64,000 nucleotides of DNA from Erwinia psidii (GCF_003846135.1 NZ_RHHM01000006.1:1-64000), one strand, 5' to 3'. Shown: positions 8,998 to 19,858, counted from the first letter of the stretch. Notes: generated from the sequence alone by a model not told the origin. Translations and numbers: made by a program.

Positions 8998-10350
8998 TCA
9001 TCGGGTAAGCTCCTGTTGCCAACAAATCTGCCAGTGAGGTCCCATTCCGGGATCACCTTCGCGGGTAACAAAGATGCCCACTGCGGCAATCAACTGGTCG
9101 TCATAAAAAATCATCGGGATACGACCACGCTGCCACGGCGGCACACCCAGTTCCTGCCAGAGCTTTTTTAGCGATCGACTACCCGCGCGGCCAACAATAT
9201 GAAATTTCCCCTGAGCCTGAAAGCGCACGCTAACTTTTTCATGGCAACCTGCAGGACGCACCATGGTATTTTTCCCACCAATAGCTGTGGCATTATCATG
9301 AACAATCATTGCACTAGGTTCCCGTCGCAGCAGCCATCCGCTTGCACTGGCCAGGGCCACAGTCGTGTCAGTGGCAGGCCACTCAATCACCACATTATCC
9401 ACAGGCTGACACACTTCAAGCCAGTAAAGACGGTTCCGATAGCGACGGATCTCATATTTACCCAACAGCAGACGTGGCTCTGCATCGTCGCGGCTGCACG
9501 CTACCTCCTGCCAGATCCGCAACAACGCATCTCTGGAAGGCATCACGCCCTGATGACTGGCAATCCAGCGCCGAATCAGTGCACTGCGCCGAACATGACT
9601 CATCTCCGCCAGCGGCGCGATAGCCAGGGAGCCATCTTCTTCCATCAGGGTGATTAGCGAATCTGCCAGAAGCTCATCCAACAACTGTTCCTGCTCAGCA
9701 CACAGACTGGCACTTCGGGCAACCGCCTGAGGAAAATGCGACCAACGCGCGCTCAGCAGCGGCATAATAGCCTGGCGCAAAAAGTTGCGCTCATAGCGCT
9801 GGTCCTGGTTACTGTCATCTTCAATCCATCGCAGACGATGCTCCGCAGCCCAGCTTTCCAGCTCAAGCCGTGAACAGGCCAGCAAAGGACGTAAATGCCA
9901 ATGGCAACCAAGCAGCCCTCTGGCAGACATCCCGGAGAGTCCGGCGGGACCGCTTCCCCGCTTCAGGGCAAGCAGCAGTGTTTCACACTGATCGTCCTGA
10001 TGTTGAGCAGTAAGAAGAACCTCACCGGGCTGCAGATGTTCCAGAAACGCCTGATAGCGGGCGGCGCGTGCCGCAGCTTCAATACCTTTTTCCCGGCCAT
10101 CAACCTGAACGTTGACCACCTCAAGTAAAACCTGCCATTCAGCACACTGTCGCTGGCAATGGCTAACCCAGCTGTCAGCCAGCGGGTTGAGTCCATGATG
10201 AATATGGATCGCGCGCAGATGTAAAGCAGGGAGCTGCTGGCGGAGGAGAACCAGCTGATGCAACAGCACGCTTGAGTCAACTCCACCGCTGTAAGCCACC
10301 AGCAGATGCCGGTGCCCACCAAGTTGCTGTTCAAGATTAGACAATGGCAT
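8998..10350 (-). CDS. tilS: tRNA(Ile)-lysidine synthetase TilS
   Basis: TilS converts C34 of the CAU-anticodon tRNA-Ile to lysidine using ATP and lysine, so that the tRNA reads AUA. The 450-residue protein has the PP-loop ATP-binding motif SGGVDS (residues 21-26). The N-terminal domain includes HIHHGLNP and TAQHQDDQCET, and a C-terminal tRNA-binding domain ends in the GVPPWQRGRIPMIF block. It is slightly longer than E. coli TilS (432). It follows yaeR on the same strand. Confidence 0.95.
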   Translation of the reverse strand: MPLSNLEQQLGGHRHLLVAYSGGVDSSVLLHQLVLLRQQLPALHLRAIHIHHGLNPLADSWVSHCQRQCAEWQVLLEVVNVQVDGREKGIEAAARAARYQAFLEHLQPGEVLLTAQHQDDQCETLLLALKRGSGPAGLSGMSARGLLGCHWHLRPLLACSRLELESWAAEHRLRWIEDDSNQDQRYERNFLRQAIMPLLSARWSHFPQAVARSASLCAEQEQLLDELLADSLITLMEEDGSLAIAPLAEMSHVRRSALIRRWIASHQGVMPSRDALLRIWQEVACSRDDAEPRLLLGKYEIRRYRNRLYWLEVCQPVDNVVIEWPATDTTVALASASGWLLRREPSAMIVHDNATAIGGKNTMVRPAGCHEKVSVRFQAQGKFHIVGRAGSRSLKKLWQELGVPPWQRGRIPMIFYDDQLIAAVGIFVTREGDPGMGPHWQICWQQELTR

Positions 10351-10412
10351 GAACGTTCCAAACAGGGATTAATCAATCCGGTTATATATGAGCGGATCGG
10401 CCGGGCGCTATC

Positions 10413-10802
10413 TTACGCTTGATACAGCTCAAGCGGCAAACCATCTGGATCGCAGAAGAAGGTGTAGTGTTTACCCGTAAGAGGATCAACACGGATCGCT
10501 TCACAAACCACATCGTTTTCTGTCAGGTGCTGTATGGCAGCCTCAATGTCTGCCACACTGAAAGCCAGATGACGCAGACCACAGGCTTCAGGCTGATTAA
10601 CTCGTGCTGGCGGTTGTGGAAACGAGAACAGCTCAATACTGTACTGACCATGCAGGGCCAAATCACCTTTCCACGAATCACGGGCTTCCCGATAAACTTC
10701 ACTTATCAGAGTAAAACCAAGAACGTCACAATAAAAACGCTTACTGACTTCATACCGGCTGGCGATAATGGCGATGTGATGAATTTGCTTAATCGCTAAC
10801 AT
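10413..10802 (-). CDS. yaeR: VOC-family (glyoxalase-like) protein YaeR
   Basis: A 129-residue single-domain vicinal-oxygen-chelate protein related to glyoxalase I. It begins MLAIKQIHHIAIIASRYEVS. Metal-ligand positions are visible at the start (IHHIA), in the centre (IELFSFP, GLRHLAF) and at the C-terminus (GLPLELYQA). The E. coli orthologue YaeR has no firmly established substrate. It precedes tilS on the same strand, as in E. coli. A promoter candidate and an 8-bp tandem repeat array lie just upstream. Confidence 0.9.
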   Translation of the reverse strand: MLAIKQIHHIAIIASRYEVSKRFYCDVLGFTLISEVYREARDSWKGDLALHGQYSIELFSFPQPPARVNQPEACGLRHLAFSVADIEAAIQHLTENDVVCEAIRVDPLTGKHYTFFCDPDGLPLELYQA

Positions 10803-10829
10803 GGTTGCTCCCTGAAGATGATGAATGTG

Positions 10830-10858
10830 GTTATCTGAGGCATCTTTTCGCCTGCCAA
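10830..10858 (-). promoter_or_regulatory. Candidate yaeR promoter
   Basis: The minus strand shows TTGGCA (10853-10858), a 17-base spacer and GATAAC (10830-10835), about 28 bases before the yaeR start. The -35 matches consensus in five of six positions. The octanucleotide array begins 35 bases upstream of the -35. Confidence 0.5.
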
Positions 10859-10892
10859 CGACGACACCAGCCCGTCACGGCGCTTTACGCTT

Positions 10893-10980
10893 CAGCCAAT
10901 CAGCCAATCAGCCAATCAGCCAATCAGCCAATCAGCCAATCAGCCAATCAGCCAATCAGCCAATCAGCCAATCAGCCAAT
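10893..10980. repeat. Octanucleotide tandem array, 11 perfect copies of CAGCCAAT
   Basis: Eleven uninterrupted identical 8-base units (88 bases) lie upstream of the yaeR promoter and downstream of the prepilin peptidase stop. Because 8 and 3 share no factor, all three plus-strand frames read the same cyclic octapeptide (SANQPISQ). All minus-strand frames hit TGA. Perfect identity suggests recent slippage and a length-variable locus. It is probably non-coding, as the plus-strand frames through it have no recognisable continuation. Confidence 0.97.
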
Positions 10981-11143
10981 TATGATGCCACTTATCATTG
11001 GCAGGCAGGTGGATAAATGGGTAACGGTAGCGGCAGGTCGGCACGCCGCAACATTATACATACCGAAAATGCGGTCAGGGATGACACCATCCGGGTTATC
11101 TTCTGGCATTGCCTGGCAGCAAAGGCAAGCGTTGCAATCGTTT

Positions 11144-11962
11144 TTACCCTGATGTCATCTGCATCATCAAAAGCCACCAGCCTGACAGGGCCAGCCATGG
11201 ACCAAAAGGCAAAGCCTCGTTCAGGCTCCGGCGTCCCATAAAATGCAACAGCAAATGAACAGCGCTTGCCATTAAGGCAGCATACAGCACCAGTAGTGGC
11301 AACGATCGCCAACCACACCATGCCCCAAGCGCCGCGAGTAATTTGAAATCGCCATAGCCCAGCCCCTCTTTACCAGTCACTATTTTGAAGATCCAGTGAA
11401 TGGCCCAGAGGCTTAAATATCCCAACAACGCACCGATCACCGCATCATTTAGCAATACGACTGAGCCGTTGAGATTTGCCAACAGGCCCAGCCAGAGCAG
11501 CAAAAGTGTCAGGCGGTCCGGTAACAACATATATTCAATGTCAATCACAGCAAGTAAAATCAGCAACCAGCCGCAGAAGATCAGAGCAAACGCTGCAATA
11601 TCTGGCGGCCAGTTAAACGCCACCCAGAAGCTGCTGACGGCTGCCGCCAGCTCGGTTAACGGATAGCGCCAGCCAATATGGTGCTGGCAATAATGACAAC
11701 GCCCCCGCAGATACAGCCAGCTCAACAGCGGAACATTATGATAAAAGGCCAGACGCCGCCGGCAATATGGGCAGCAGGATCGCGGGGAAAAAAGATTAAC
11801 GCATTCAGTGCCATGCTCAGAGGGTAACGCCAGCAGATGTCGTGCTTCTGCCAGTGCCTGGCGTTGCAGCATTTGTGGCAAGCGCCAGGCTACGCAGTTT
11901 AATACGCTACCGGCTATCAGTCCCAGTCCACCTGTTATTACCCACCACATTTCCGCTTTCAC
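11144..11962 (-). CDS. Type IV prepilin peptidase / N-methyltransferase (PilD/GspO family)
   Basis: This inner-membrane aspartic protease family (A24) cleaves the leader of type IV pilins or type II secretion pseudopilins and methylates the new N-terminus. The 272-residue protein has the N-terminal hydrophobic segment with GSVLNCVAWRLP. The cytoplasmic zinc-type cysteine pairs are Cys64/Cys67 and Cys89/Cys92. The two catalytic aspartate regions are DIEYMLLPD (141-149) and GYGDFK (Asp205). The four cysteines indicate the bifunctional form. It stands alone: no pilin or secretion genes are nearby. It occupies the place of ldcC in E. coli. Confidence 0.92.
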   Translation of the reverse strand: MKAEMWWVITGGLGLIAGSVLNCVAWRLPQMLQRQALAEARHLLALPSEHGTECVNLFSPRSCCPYCRRRLAFYHNVPLLSWLYLRGRCHYCQHHIGWRYPLTELAAAVSSFWVAFNWPPDIAAFALIFCGWLLILLAVIDIEYMLLPDRLTLLLLWLGLLANLNGSVVLLNDAVIGALLGYLSLWAIHWIFKIVTGKEGLGYGDFKLLAALGAWCGWRSLPLLVLYAALMASAVHLLLHFMGRRSLNEALPFGPWLALSGWWLLMMQMTSG

Positions 11963-12649
11963 ACCGAGATTCTCCCTGTCAACGCCGTCTTATTAATTTG
12001 ATATCTGATAAAAAGGATTGCTAACCACTTTGCTGTCCGTTAATCGTCAGCGCGTCTCATTAACTTACTGGGCCAAAATAATTGCTGAGAAAGTCGATCA
12101 ACCCACCGTTGTATCTTCGTGCTCTTTCCAGACCAGATTCACAGCATAAAACCACCGTCGCGCATCGTTAAAAACCGCGAAGAAACGTAAATGCGGAGAG
12201 AATCGCAAATAACAATATCGGGGAAATTACATAAACAAAAGACCGGAACGCCGATCATAAATCAGGACAAGCTACACTGGCTGAACGCAGAGGTAATCCT
12301 GAAGCGTGTGAACAGATAATCGCGCTATTTTGCCTGTGCCGGTGAGCATATTCATCGTTATTGAGCCAGGATTAAAACCTTAAAACAGCAACAGAAGTCA
12401 CTGTATCTGGCCAGTAAAAATAATATGGCACCACGGGTTTATTTTAAGAGAAAAATCGTTGATGGCTGCGTATGCAGAGGGAAAGTGGCGTACCAGAAAA
12501 CCCACCCTCATACTTACGGTAGCGTTCAGCAAAGGGCATGAGTGGGTGCATACGGACTCAGCAGGTATCACGTTCATTGTCATAAAGCGTAGAAAGTCCA
12601 CTTCGTCTGCATGGATCATGCAGGGAAAACGATGGGCCTGTGTATGAAG
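11963..12649. other. Gene-free interval between accA and the prepilin peptidase
   Basis: About 690 bases with no convincing gene. Two overlapping short frames on opposite strands (plus 12459-12647 and minus 12398-12667) lack a good ribosome-binding site and resemble no known family. E. coli carries the lysine decarboxylase gene ldcC in this position; no recognisable piece of it is visible. The base composition is lower in G+C than in the flanking genes. Confidence 0.55.
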
Positions 12650-12684
12650 AAATAAAGACCCCGGCAAAAATCTTTGCTGGGGTC
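12650..12684 (-). terminator. Rho-independent terminator after accA
   Basis: On the minus strand GACCCC-A-GCAAA pairs with TTTGC-C-GGGGTC around a short loop, and TTTATTT follows. This is a strong intrinsic terminator 90 bases after accA. It closes the long bamA-to-accA transcription block. Confidence 0.85.
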
Positions 12685-12774
12685 AGGCTGGCGTATAGCA
12701 TCAACTGCGGCAGTAAAAGCAGCAGGCCTTCTTTCCCAGTGCTTCTGTATGCGCCCTTACCGGTAAGAACCGAA

Positions 12775-13734
12775 TCAGGCGTAGCCGTAATTCATCAGAC
12801 GCTGGTAACGGCGATCCAACAGTTCATCTTTGCTGAGGCTGTCCAGATCGGCCAGATCGGCCAACAGCTGTTTCTTCAGCGACTCACCGGCCACCAGCGG
12901 ACCGCGGTGTGCGCCGCCGAGTGGCTCAGGGATCACCGTATCAATCAGCTTAAGCTCTTTCAGACGGGGCGCAATAATGCCCATCGCTTCAGCAGCCAGC
13001 GGCGCTTTATCGGCGCTTTTCCACAGGATGGAAGCACAGCCTTCCGGCGAAATAACCGAATAGGTGCTGTACTGCATCATGTTGACTTTGTCACCCACGC
13101 CAATGGCCAGTGCACCACCGGAACCACCCTCACCAATCACCGTACAGATAACGGGCACTTTCAGGCCGGACATCTCACGCAGGTTGCGTGCGATAGCCTC
13201 AGACTGCCCACGTTCTTCCGCTCCCACGCCAGGGTAAGCGCCTGGCGTGTCGATAAAGGTGACGATCGGCATATTGAAACGCTCGGCCATCTCCATCAGG
13301 CGCAGGGCTTTACGGTATCCCTCCGGTGCTGGCATACCAAAGTTACGGCGGATTTTTTCTTTGGTTTCACGCCCCTTCTGATGACCAATGATCATCACTG
13401 GCCGACCGTCCAGACGGGCAGTACCGCCCACGATGGCTTTATCATCTGCGTAGGCACGATCGCCTGCCAGTTCGTCAAAATCCGTAAATACATTGCGAAC
13501 ATAGTCCAGCGTGTAAGGACGCAATGGATGGCGTGCCAGCTGTGCGATTTGCCATGCACCCAAATCGGAGAAGATTTTGCGGGTCAGCTCAACGCTTTTC
13601 TCACGTAAGCGCTGCACTTCTTCATCCAGATTAATATCCAGTTTTTCATCCTGACGACCAACCGACCTGAGCGAATCAATTTTCGCTTCAAGCTCCGCAA
13701 TTGGCTGTTCAAAATCCAGGTAATTAAGACTCAT
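12775..13734 (-). CDS. accA: Acetyl-CoA carboxylase carboxyltransferase subunit alpha AccA
   Basis: AccA, with AccD, transfers the carboxyl group from biotin to acetyl-CoA to make malonyl-CoA, the first committed step of fatty-acid synthesis. The 319-residue protein starts [20 protein letters not shown] and carries the crotonase-like carboxyltransferase core, including [23 protein letters not shown] and the oxyanion-hole region [13 protein letters not shown]. Length matches E. coli AccA. It lies 12 bases after dnaE, the conserved dnaE-accA pair, and ends at a strong terminator. Confidence 0.98.
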   Translation of the reverse strand: MSLNYLDFEQPIAELEAKIDSLRSVGRQDEKLDINLDEEVQRLREKSVELTRKIFSDLGAWQIAQLARHPLRPYTLDYVRNVFTDFDELAGDRAYADDKAIVGGTARLDGRPVMIIGHQKGRETKEKIRRNFGMPAPEGYRKALRLMEMAERFNMPIVTFIDTPGAYPGVGAEERGQSEAIARNLREMSGLKVPVICTVIGEGGSGGALAIGVGDKVNMMQYSTYSVISPEGCASILWKSADKAPLAAEAMGIIAPRLKELKLIDTVIPEPLGGAHRGPLVAGESLKKQLLADLADLDSLSKDELLDRRYQRLMNYGYA

Positions 13735-13746
13735 AATATTCCTGTT

Positions 13747-16700
13747 TTAGTCAAACTCAAGTTCCACCTGCTCCGTTCCTATCAGCAAGCGCAGTTCATT
13801 TAATAAGCTATCGCTGGGTGATACACGCCATGCTGCACCAAAGCGTAGCCTCGCCCGCGCATCCTCTCTCTGATAGTAGAGATAGACAGGAATCGTCCCC
13901 GAACGATGGGGTTCAAGGGACTGACGGAGACGGTTCAAAAGCTGGTCATCAATTTGCCTGTCCGTCAGCGAGATAGCAAGCCCACGAGCATATTTTTCAC
14001 GAGCTTCATTAATGTCCATCACATCACGGGCGGTCATTTTAAGGCCGCCACTGAAGTCATCGAAGCTGACCTGTCCGCTGACGATCAGGATACGGTCTTT
14101 TTCCAGCAAATGCTGGAACTTTTCCAGGGCGTCCGTAAACAGCATTACCTCCAGACGACCGGAACGATCGTCAAGAGTGCAGACACCGATTCGGTTGCCA
14201 CGTTTTGTTACCATAACACGGGCCGCTATGACCAAACCCGCCGCCATAATAACTTCACCACGTTTTGTCGGGTGCATATCTTTAAGACGCACGCCCCCGA
14301 CATAGCGCTCAATCTCTTTCAAATACTGATTGATCGGATGCCCTGTTAAGTAAAGCCCCAGGGTCTCCCTTTCACCATCCAGCTGGACCTGTTCCGGCCA
14401 GCGGGTGACGTCAGCATAAGACTGCTCAATCTGTTCAGGCGCTTCGGCCAGCACGCCAAACATATCGGTCTGGCCTGTCGCTTCAGCCTTCGCATGCTGA
14501 TCGGCAGCTTTCAACGCATCGCTCAGGGCGCTCATTAAGGCCGCACGGTGCGGACCGAGCCGGTCAAACGCACCGGACATGATGAGTTTTTCCAGCACGC
14601 GTCGGTTCAACTTTTTGGTATCGGTGCGCGCACAAAGATCGAACAGCTCACGGAAATAGCCGCCCTGATGACGTGCTTCCAGGATAGCTTCAATCGGCCC
14701 TTCACCGACGCCTTTTATCGCGCCAATCCCGTAGACAATTTCACCTTCATCATTAACGTGGAACGGATAAAGACCTGAGTTGATATCAGGTGGCAACACC
14801 TTCAGTCCCATGCGCCAGCACTCATCCACCAGCCCAACCACTTTCTCGGTGTTATCCATATCGGCGGTCATCACCGCCGCCATAAACTCTGCCGGGTAGT
14901 GCGCTTTCAGCCACAGTGTCTGGTAAGAAACCAGTGCATAGGCCGCCGAGTGCGATTTGTTAAAACCATAGCCGGCGAATTTTTCCACCAGATCGAAGAT
15001 CTTAACAGCCAGTTCACCATCCACGCCACGCGCTTTCGCACCATCTTCAAAGCCACCACGCTGCTTCGCCATTTCGACCGGATTCTTTTTCCCCATCGCA
15101 CGACGCAGCATATCCGCACCGCCCAGGCTGTAACCTGCCAGCACCTGAGCAATCTGCATTACCTGTTCCTGATAGAGAATGATGCCATAGGTGGGTTCCA
15201 GCACCGGCTGCAAGGACTCGTGCTGCCACTGAATATCCGGGTAAGAAATAGCTTCACGACCGTGCTTGCGGTCGATAAAGTTGTCCACCATGCCCGACTG
15301 TAACGGACCGGGACGGAACAGTGCCACCAGGGCTATCATGTCTTCAAAGCAGTCCGGCTTCAGGCGCTTGATCAGGTCTTTCATGCCACGCGATTCCAGC
15401 TGGAACACGGCGGTGGTTTCCGAGCGCTGAAGCATATCGAAACTTTTTTTATCATCAAGCGGGATGGCGGCAATATCGAGCGGCGGCTCTCCCTGCTTCT
15501 CGCGCCGGGCATTAATCATTGCCAGCGCCCAGTCAATGATGGTCAGCGTTCGCAGCCCCAGAAAGTCAAACTTCACCAGTCCGGCATATTCAACGTCGTT
15601 CTTGTCAAACTGGGTAACCGGATGGTGGCCATTTTCGTCACAATAGAGCGGCGCAAAATCAGTGATTTGCGTCGGGGCAATGACCACGCCACCGGCATGT
15701 TTCCCGGCATTGCGCGTCACCCCTTCCAGCTTGCGCGCCATATCAATCAGCGCTTTAACTTCTTCATCCGCCTCATAGATTTCTGGTAGCTGAGGCTCCG
15801 CTGCAAAGGCTTTTTCCAGCGTCATTCCCGGATCGGGCGGCACTAATTTAGAGATGCGGTCGACAAATCCATAGGGGTGTCCCAGAACGCGGCCCACGTC
15901 ACGAATGACCGCCTTCGCCGCCATCGTACCGAAAGTAATGATCTGCGATACCGCTTTGCGACCATACATTTCAGCCACGTGATCAATCACCAGATCACGC
16001 TTTTCCATACAGAAATCGACGTCAAAGTCTGGCATCGACACACGTTCCGGGTTCAGGAAACGTTCGAACAGCAGATCAAACTCCAGCGGATCAAGGTCAG
16101 TGATTTTCAGCGCATAAGCCACCAAAGAACCGGCCCCGGAACCACGTCCTGGCCCAACAGGCACGCTGTTATCCTTTGACCATTGGATAAACTCCATCAC
16201 AATCAGAAAGTATCCCGGAAAACCCATCTGGTTGATAACGTTGAGTTCAACCTCAAGGCGCTGGTCATATTGCGGGCGTTTCTGCGCCCGCAGGTCGGCA
16301 TCGGGAAACAAAAATGCCAGACGATCTTCCAGGCCTTCACGTGATTTCATGACCAGAAAGTCTTCCGTGGTCATCTCGCCGGTCGGGAACTGTGGCAGGA
16401 AATACTCTCCCAGCCGGATAGTGACGTTACAACGTCTGGCAATCTCCACGCTGTTTTCAAGCGCTTCGGGAATGTCTGAGAACAGCTCACACATCTCTTC
16501 GCTGGTACGCAAATATTGCTGGGAACTGTAAAGACGTGGACGTTTAGGATCGTCCAGCGTGAAGCCATCGTGAATGGCAACACGGATTTCATGGGCGTCA
16601 AAGTCGCTTTCTTCAAGGAAGCAGACGTCGTTAGTGGCAACAACCGGGATATTTTCAGCCATCGCCAGCTCAACCGCCGCGTGTAGCCAGGTTTCTTCAT

Positions 16701-17229
16701 CAGGCCGACCTGTGCGGGTCAGCTCCAGATAGTAACGGTCAGGAAAATGCCGCTGATAAAACGCCAGGCACTCTCTGACCTGAACCGTATTACCCCGCAG
16801 TTGCATCCTGCCCACATCGCCGCGGCGTCCGCCGGAGAGCAGAATTAAGCCTTCCTGCATTTCTACCAGCCAGTCTCGATCGATGAACGGCCCGGCTGCA
16901 CCGTATCCACGCTGGTAGGCACGCGAAATCAATAGCGTCAGATTCTGGTAGCCCTGATTGTTTGCGGCAAGGATGGTCAGCTGTGAAAGTTCATCACCCA
17001 TCGCGTCGCTGGCCACGTTAAAATCCGCGCCAATAATCGGCTTGATGCCCTGTCCATGCGCACTACCGTAAAATTTCACCAGACCACAAAGATTGGTAAA
17101 ATCGGTAATTGCAATGGCTGGCATACCGAGCGCCGCCGCCTTCTTCACCAGCGGTGCAGTCTTGGCCAGCCCATCAATCATGGAATAGTCACTGTGGACG
17201 CGCAAATGAATAAAACGAGGTTCAGCCAT
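13747..17229 (-). CDS. dnaE: DNA polymerase III subunit alpha DnaE
   Basis: DnaE is the replicative polymerase catalytic subunit. The 1160-residue chain has the N-terminal PHP domain ([16 protein letters not shown] near residue 7). In the palm domain the catalytic aspartates lie in PDFDVDF (near residue 400), and the [17 protein letters not shown] motif precedes them. Helix-hairpin-helix and OB domains follow. The internal clamp-binding motif QTDMF (near residue 920) corresponds to the E. coli QADMF loop. Length equals E. coli DnaE. It lies between rnhB and accA in the conserved lipid A-replication cluster. Confidence 0.98.
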   Translation of the reverse strand: MAEPRFIHLRVHSDYSMIDGLAKTAPLVKKAAALGMPAIAITDFTNLCGLVKFYGSAHGQGIKPIIGADFNVASDAMGDELSQLTILAANNQGYQNLTLLISRAYQRGYGAAGPFIDRDWLVEMQEGLILLSGGRRGDVGRMQLRGNTVQVRECLAFYQRHFPDRYYLELTRTGRPDEETWLHAAVELAMAENIPVVATNDVCFLEESDFDAHEIRVAIHDGFTLDDPKRPRLYSSQQYLRTSEEMCELFSDIPEALENSVEIARRCNVTIRLGEYFLPQFPTGEMTTEDFLVMKSREGLEDRLAFLFPDADLRAQKRPQYDQRLEVELNVINQMGFPGYFLIVMEFIQWSKDNSVPVGPGRGSGAGSLVAYALKITDLDPLEFDLLFERFLNPERVSMPDFDVDFCMEKRDLVIDHVAEMYGRKAVSQIITFGTMAAKAVIRDVGRVLGHPYGFVDRISKLVPPDPGMTLEKAFAAEPQLPEIYEADEEVKALIDMARKLEGVTRNAGKHAGGVVIAPTQITDFAPLYCDENGHHPVTQFDKNDVEYAGLVKFDFLGLRTLTIIDWALAMINARREKQGEPPLDIAAIPLDDKKSFDMLQRSETTAVFQLESRGMKDLIKRLKPDCFEDMIALVALFRPGPLQSGMVDNFIDRKHGREAISYPDIQWQHESLQPVLEPTYGIILYQEQVMQIAQVLAGYSLGGADMLRRAMGKKNPVEMAKQRGGFEDGAKARGVDGELAVKIFDLVEKFAGYGFNKSHSAAYALVSYQTLWLKAHYPAEFMAAVMTADMDNTEKVVGLVDECWRMGLKVLPPDINSGLYPFHVNDEGEIVYGIGAIKGVGEGPIEAILEARHQGGYFRELFDLCARTDTKKLNRRVLEKLIMSGAFDRLGPHRAALMSALSDALKAADQHAKAEATGQTDMFGVLAEAPEQIEQSYADVTRWPEQVQLDGERETLGLYLTGHPINQYLKEIERYVGGVRLKDMHPTKRGEVIMAAGLVIAARVMVTKRGNRIGVCTLDDRSGRLEVMLFTDALEKFQHLLEKDRILIVSGQVSFDDFSGGLKMTARDVMDINEAREKYARGLAISLTDRQIDDQLLNRLRQSLEPHRSGTIPVYLYYQREDARARLRFGAAWRVSPSDSLLNELRLLIGTEQVELEFD

Positions 17230-17261
17230 CTCTGATTCCGCTCAACGCTGTGAAATAAAAG

Positions 17262-17885
17262 CTACGGTGCAGTGCCAACTGAAGCCGCAACGTCGGCATC
17301 CAGCAACGCATTGCGAACGGGGGCAAAACTGCGCCGATGGTGTGGCGTGACGCCATATTGTGTCAGCTTTTCCAAATGTAGCGCCGTCGGATAGCCTTTA
17401 TGCTGCGCAAAACCATATTGCGGAAACAGCCGATCCAGTTCAGCCATCTCGCGGTCACGCGATACTTTAGCAATAATAGAGGCGGCACTGATTTCAGCAA
17501 CCAGGCTGTCGCCTTTTATCACTGCCTGCGATGCCATTGGCAGTGCCGGGCAGCGGTTACCATCAATCAGCACTAAATCAGGCGTAACCGCAAGGTTAGC
17601 CACCGCGCGTTGCATCGCCAGCATGGTGGCATGCAGAATATTGAGTTGGTCAATTTCCTCTGGTTCCGCGCGGCCCAGGCTCCAGCTTAACGCCTTGTCT
17701 TTGATCTCATCAAACAGCGCAATACGACGTTTTTCAGAGAGCTTTTTTGAATCAGCCAGTCCGCTAATGGGTTTCAGAGGGTCAAGGATCACCGCCGCCG
17801 TTACCACTGCACCAACCAGTGGGCCACGACCTACTTCGTCCACGCCGGCAATGCAGGTGGCAATGGGATAGATGAAATGGCTCAC
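17262..17885 (-). CDS. rnhB: Ribonuclease HII RnhB
   Basis: RNase HII cleaves at ribonucleotides embedded in DNA, starting ribonucleotide excision repair. The 207-residue reading begins [20 protein letters not shown] after the start, with the catalytic Asp-Glu pair in [12 protein letters not shown]. Further acidic residues lie in VLIDGN and the AKVSRDREM region. I chose the GTG at 17885: its GGAG sits 8 bases away and it overlaps the lpxB stop by 4 bases. A GTG two codons earlier (17891) is too close to that Shine-Dalgarno. Confidence 0.93.
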   Translation of the reverse strand: MSHFIYPIATCIAGVDEVGRGPLVGAVVTAAVILDPLKPISGLADSKKLSEKRRIALFDEIKDKALSWSLGRAEPEEIDQLNILHATMLAMQRAVANLAVTPDLVLIDGNRCPALPMASQAVIKGDSLVAEISAASIIAKVSRDREMAELDRLFPQYGFAQHKGYPTALHLEKLTQYGVTPHHRRSFAPVRNALLDADVAASVGTAP

Positions 17886-19063
17886 TGGCACAGCTCCAGT
17901 ACCGCTTCAGCTGCCTGCTCATCTGCATTCCAGCGAATCTGATGATGTAATTCAGTGAAAGTAGCCAGCAGCGCGTCGCGGGCCTCGCTTTCTGCCAGCA
18001 ACGGCTCCAGCGCCGCGGCCAGCTGTTCCGGCTGACACTCTTCCTGCAACAGCTCTTTCACCAGCTCACGCCCGGCCAGCAGATTAGGCAGCGATACGTA
18101 CGCTGTTTTTATCAGACGTTTCGCCAGCCAGAAGGTAAAAGGCTTCATGCGGTAGCCGACCACCATCGGACATTTCGCCAGCATACATTCCAACGCCGCC
18201 GTGCCGGAGGCCAGCAAAGCGACATCACTGGCAATCATCGCCTGACGGCCCTTACCATCCAGAAGATGTATTGACAAATCGGGTGCCACTTCCGCTTTAA
18301 TTTTTTCAAACTGTTGCCGACGGCGTGAATTCACCAGAGGCACAACGATGTCGAGATCGGGCCATTTCTTACGCAACAGCACAGCTGTTTTCAGAAAATC
18401 GGCGCTGAGCATTTCCACTTCCGCACTGCGGCTACCGGGCAGCAATGCCAGACAGGGAGCCGAATCGGCAATACCCAGCTCCAGGCGTGCGGCGCGTTTG
18501 TTCGGGATCACTGGCATGGCATCCGCCATGGTATGGCCGATAAAGCGGCAGGGTACATTAAAACGATCGTAAAACGCTTTTTCAAAGGGCAAAAACGCCA
18601 GCACCAAATCGGTGGAACGGCCGATTTTAAATACGCGCTTCTGACGCCACGCCCAGACCGATGGACTGACATAATGAATCGTACGGATACCGCGCTGCTT
18701 AAGACGCCCCTCAAGGGTAATATTGAAATCTGGCGCATCAATACCGACAAATACGTCAGGTTGCAACCCGGTGAAGCGTTGGGTGAGATCGCGGCGAATT
18801 TTCAACAGACGAGGCAGGCGACCAAGCACCTCCACCACTCCCATCACCGCCAGCTCTTCCATCTCATACCAGGCCTCACAACCTTCGGCCTGCATCAGCG
18901 GTCCTGCCACACCAACGAAGCGAGTATCAGGATGCTTTTCCTTCAGAGCACGAATCAGGCCAGCGCCAAGAATATCGCCAGAGGTTTCCCCGGCGACCAG
19001 CGCAATGGTCAGCGCACGGGGAACATCATTATGTCCGGGAGCGTTGTCTGATAATAAAGACAT
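17882..19063 (-). CDS. lpxB: Lipid-A-disaccharide synthase LpxB
   Basis: LpxB is the glycosyltransferase that joins UDP-2,3-diacylglucosamine and lipid X to form the beta-1,6 lipid A disaccharide at the inner-membrane surface. The 393-residue protein carries [15 protein letters not shown] near the N-terminus, [27 protein letters not shown] and the C-terminal [20 protein letters not shown] block. Its N-terminus is about ten residues longer than in E. coli. It follows lpxA by 3 bases and overlaps rnhB. Confidence 0.97.
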   Translation of the reverse strand: MSLLSDNAPGHNDVPRALTIALVAGETSGDILGAGLIRALKEKHPDTRFVGVAGPLMQAEGCEAWYEMEELAVMGVVEVLGRLPRLLKIRRDLTQRFTGLQPDVFVGIDAPDFNITLEGRLKQRGIRTIHYVSPSVWAWRQKRVFKIGRSTDLVLAFLPFEKAFYDRFNVPCRFIGHTMADAMPVIPNKRAARLELGIADSAPCLALLPGSRSAEVEMLSADFLKTAVLLRKKWPDLDIVVPLVNSRRRQQFEKIKAEVAPDLSIHLLDGKGRQAMIASDVALLASGTAALECMLAKCPMVVGYRMKPFTFWLAKRLIKTAYVSLPNLLAGRELVKELLQEECQPEQLAAALEPLLAESEARDALLATFTELHHQIRWNADEQAAEAVLELCQ

Positions 19064-19066
19064 AAG

Positions 19067-19855
19067 TTAACGGATCAGGCCTCGCGTGGAACGGGCAAAG
19101 AAATCGTAGAAAGGCTGTACTTCAGGATGCTCGCGGGCGATTTCAGCGATTTCAGGCTTTACTTCATCAAGGGTTTTACCACTGCGATAAAGCACCTTAT
19201 AAGCATTACGTATCGCCTGTAGTGCGCTTTTACTAAAGCCGCGACGTTGTAGCCCTACCAGATTGATACCAAATGGCGTGGCGTGATTGCCTTGAGCTAT
19301 CACATATGGTGGCACATCCTGCGCAACGCCAGAACAGCCGCCAACCATAACGTGTGCCCCGATAGTGCAGAACTGATGAACGGCTGTCATACCACCAATA
19401 ATGGCGAAATCATCCACGGTCACATGCCCGGCAAGCGTGGCATTATTGGCAAGAATACAGTTGTCGCCAATAACGCAATCGTGAGCAACATGCGCATTTA
19501 CCATCAGCAAATTGCCACTGCCAACTTTGGTTACGCCATCGGCCTGAATGGTGCCGCGATGAATAGTAACGCTTTCACGGATACTGTTGCGATCGCCCAC
19601 TTCAACGCGGGTCGGCTCATCGGCGTATTTAAGATCCTGATTCACTTCACCAATAGTCGCAAACTGGTAAATGATGTTGTCTTTACCAATGCGGGTATGA
19701 CCGTTAATCACAACGTGAGATTTCAGGACAGTACCTTCACCAATCTCAACATTTGCACCAATGAAGCAAAATGGGCCAATATGAACGCGGGCACCAATAA
19801 TGGCCCCCTCTTCAATCACGGAACCTGGGTGGATAACAGCAGTCTCATCAATCAT
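19067..19855 (-). CDS. lpxA: UDP-N-acetylglucosamine acyltransferase LpxA
   Basis: LpxA adds the 3-hydroxyacyl chain to UDP-GlcNAc, the first step of lipid A synthesis. The 262-residue protein is a left-handed parallel beta-helix of hexapeptide repeats (for example [18 protein letters not shown]), with the catalytic His in the [12 protein letters not shown] block near residue 125. A helical C-terminus follows. Length equals E. coli LpxA. It is separated from fabZ and lpxB by 3 bases each. Confidence 0.98.
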   Translation of the reverse strand: MIDETAVIHPGSVIEEGAIIGARVHIGPFCFIGANVEIGEGTVLKSHVVINGHTRIGKDNIIYQFATIGEVNQDLKYADEPTRVEVGDRNSIRESVTIHRGTIQADGVTKVGSGNLLMVNAHVAHDCVIGDNCILANNATLAGHVTVDDFAIIGGMTAVHQFCTIGAHVMVGGCSGVAQDVPPYVIAQGNHATPFGINLVGLQRRGFSKSALQAIRNAYKVLYRSGKTLDEVKPEIAEIAREHPEVQPFYDFFARSTRGLIR

Positions 19856-19858
19856 GCA

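Noticed and set aside
10893-10980. Possible CRISPR array
   Set aside because: The units are 8 bases and contiguous with no spacers, so it is a simple tandem repeat.
12459-12647. Short plus-strand frame in the accA-peptidase gap
   Set aside because: No ribosome-binding site, no recognisable motif, and an equally long frame lies opposite; not reported as a gene.
12640-13608. 322-residue plus-strand open frame
   Set aside because: Antisense to accA and its terminator; no family resemblance.
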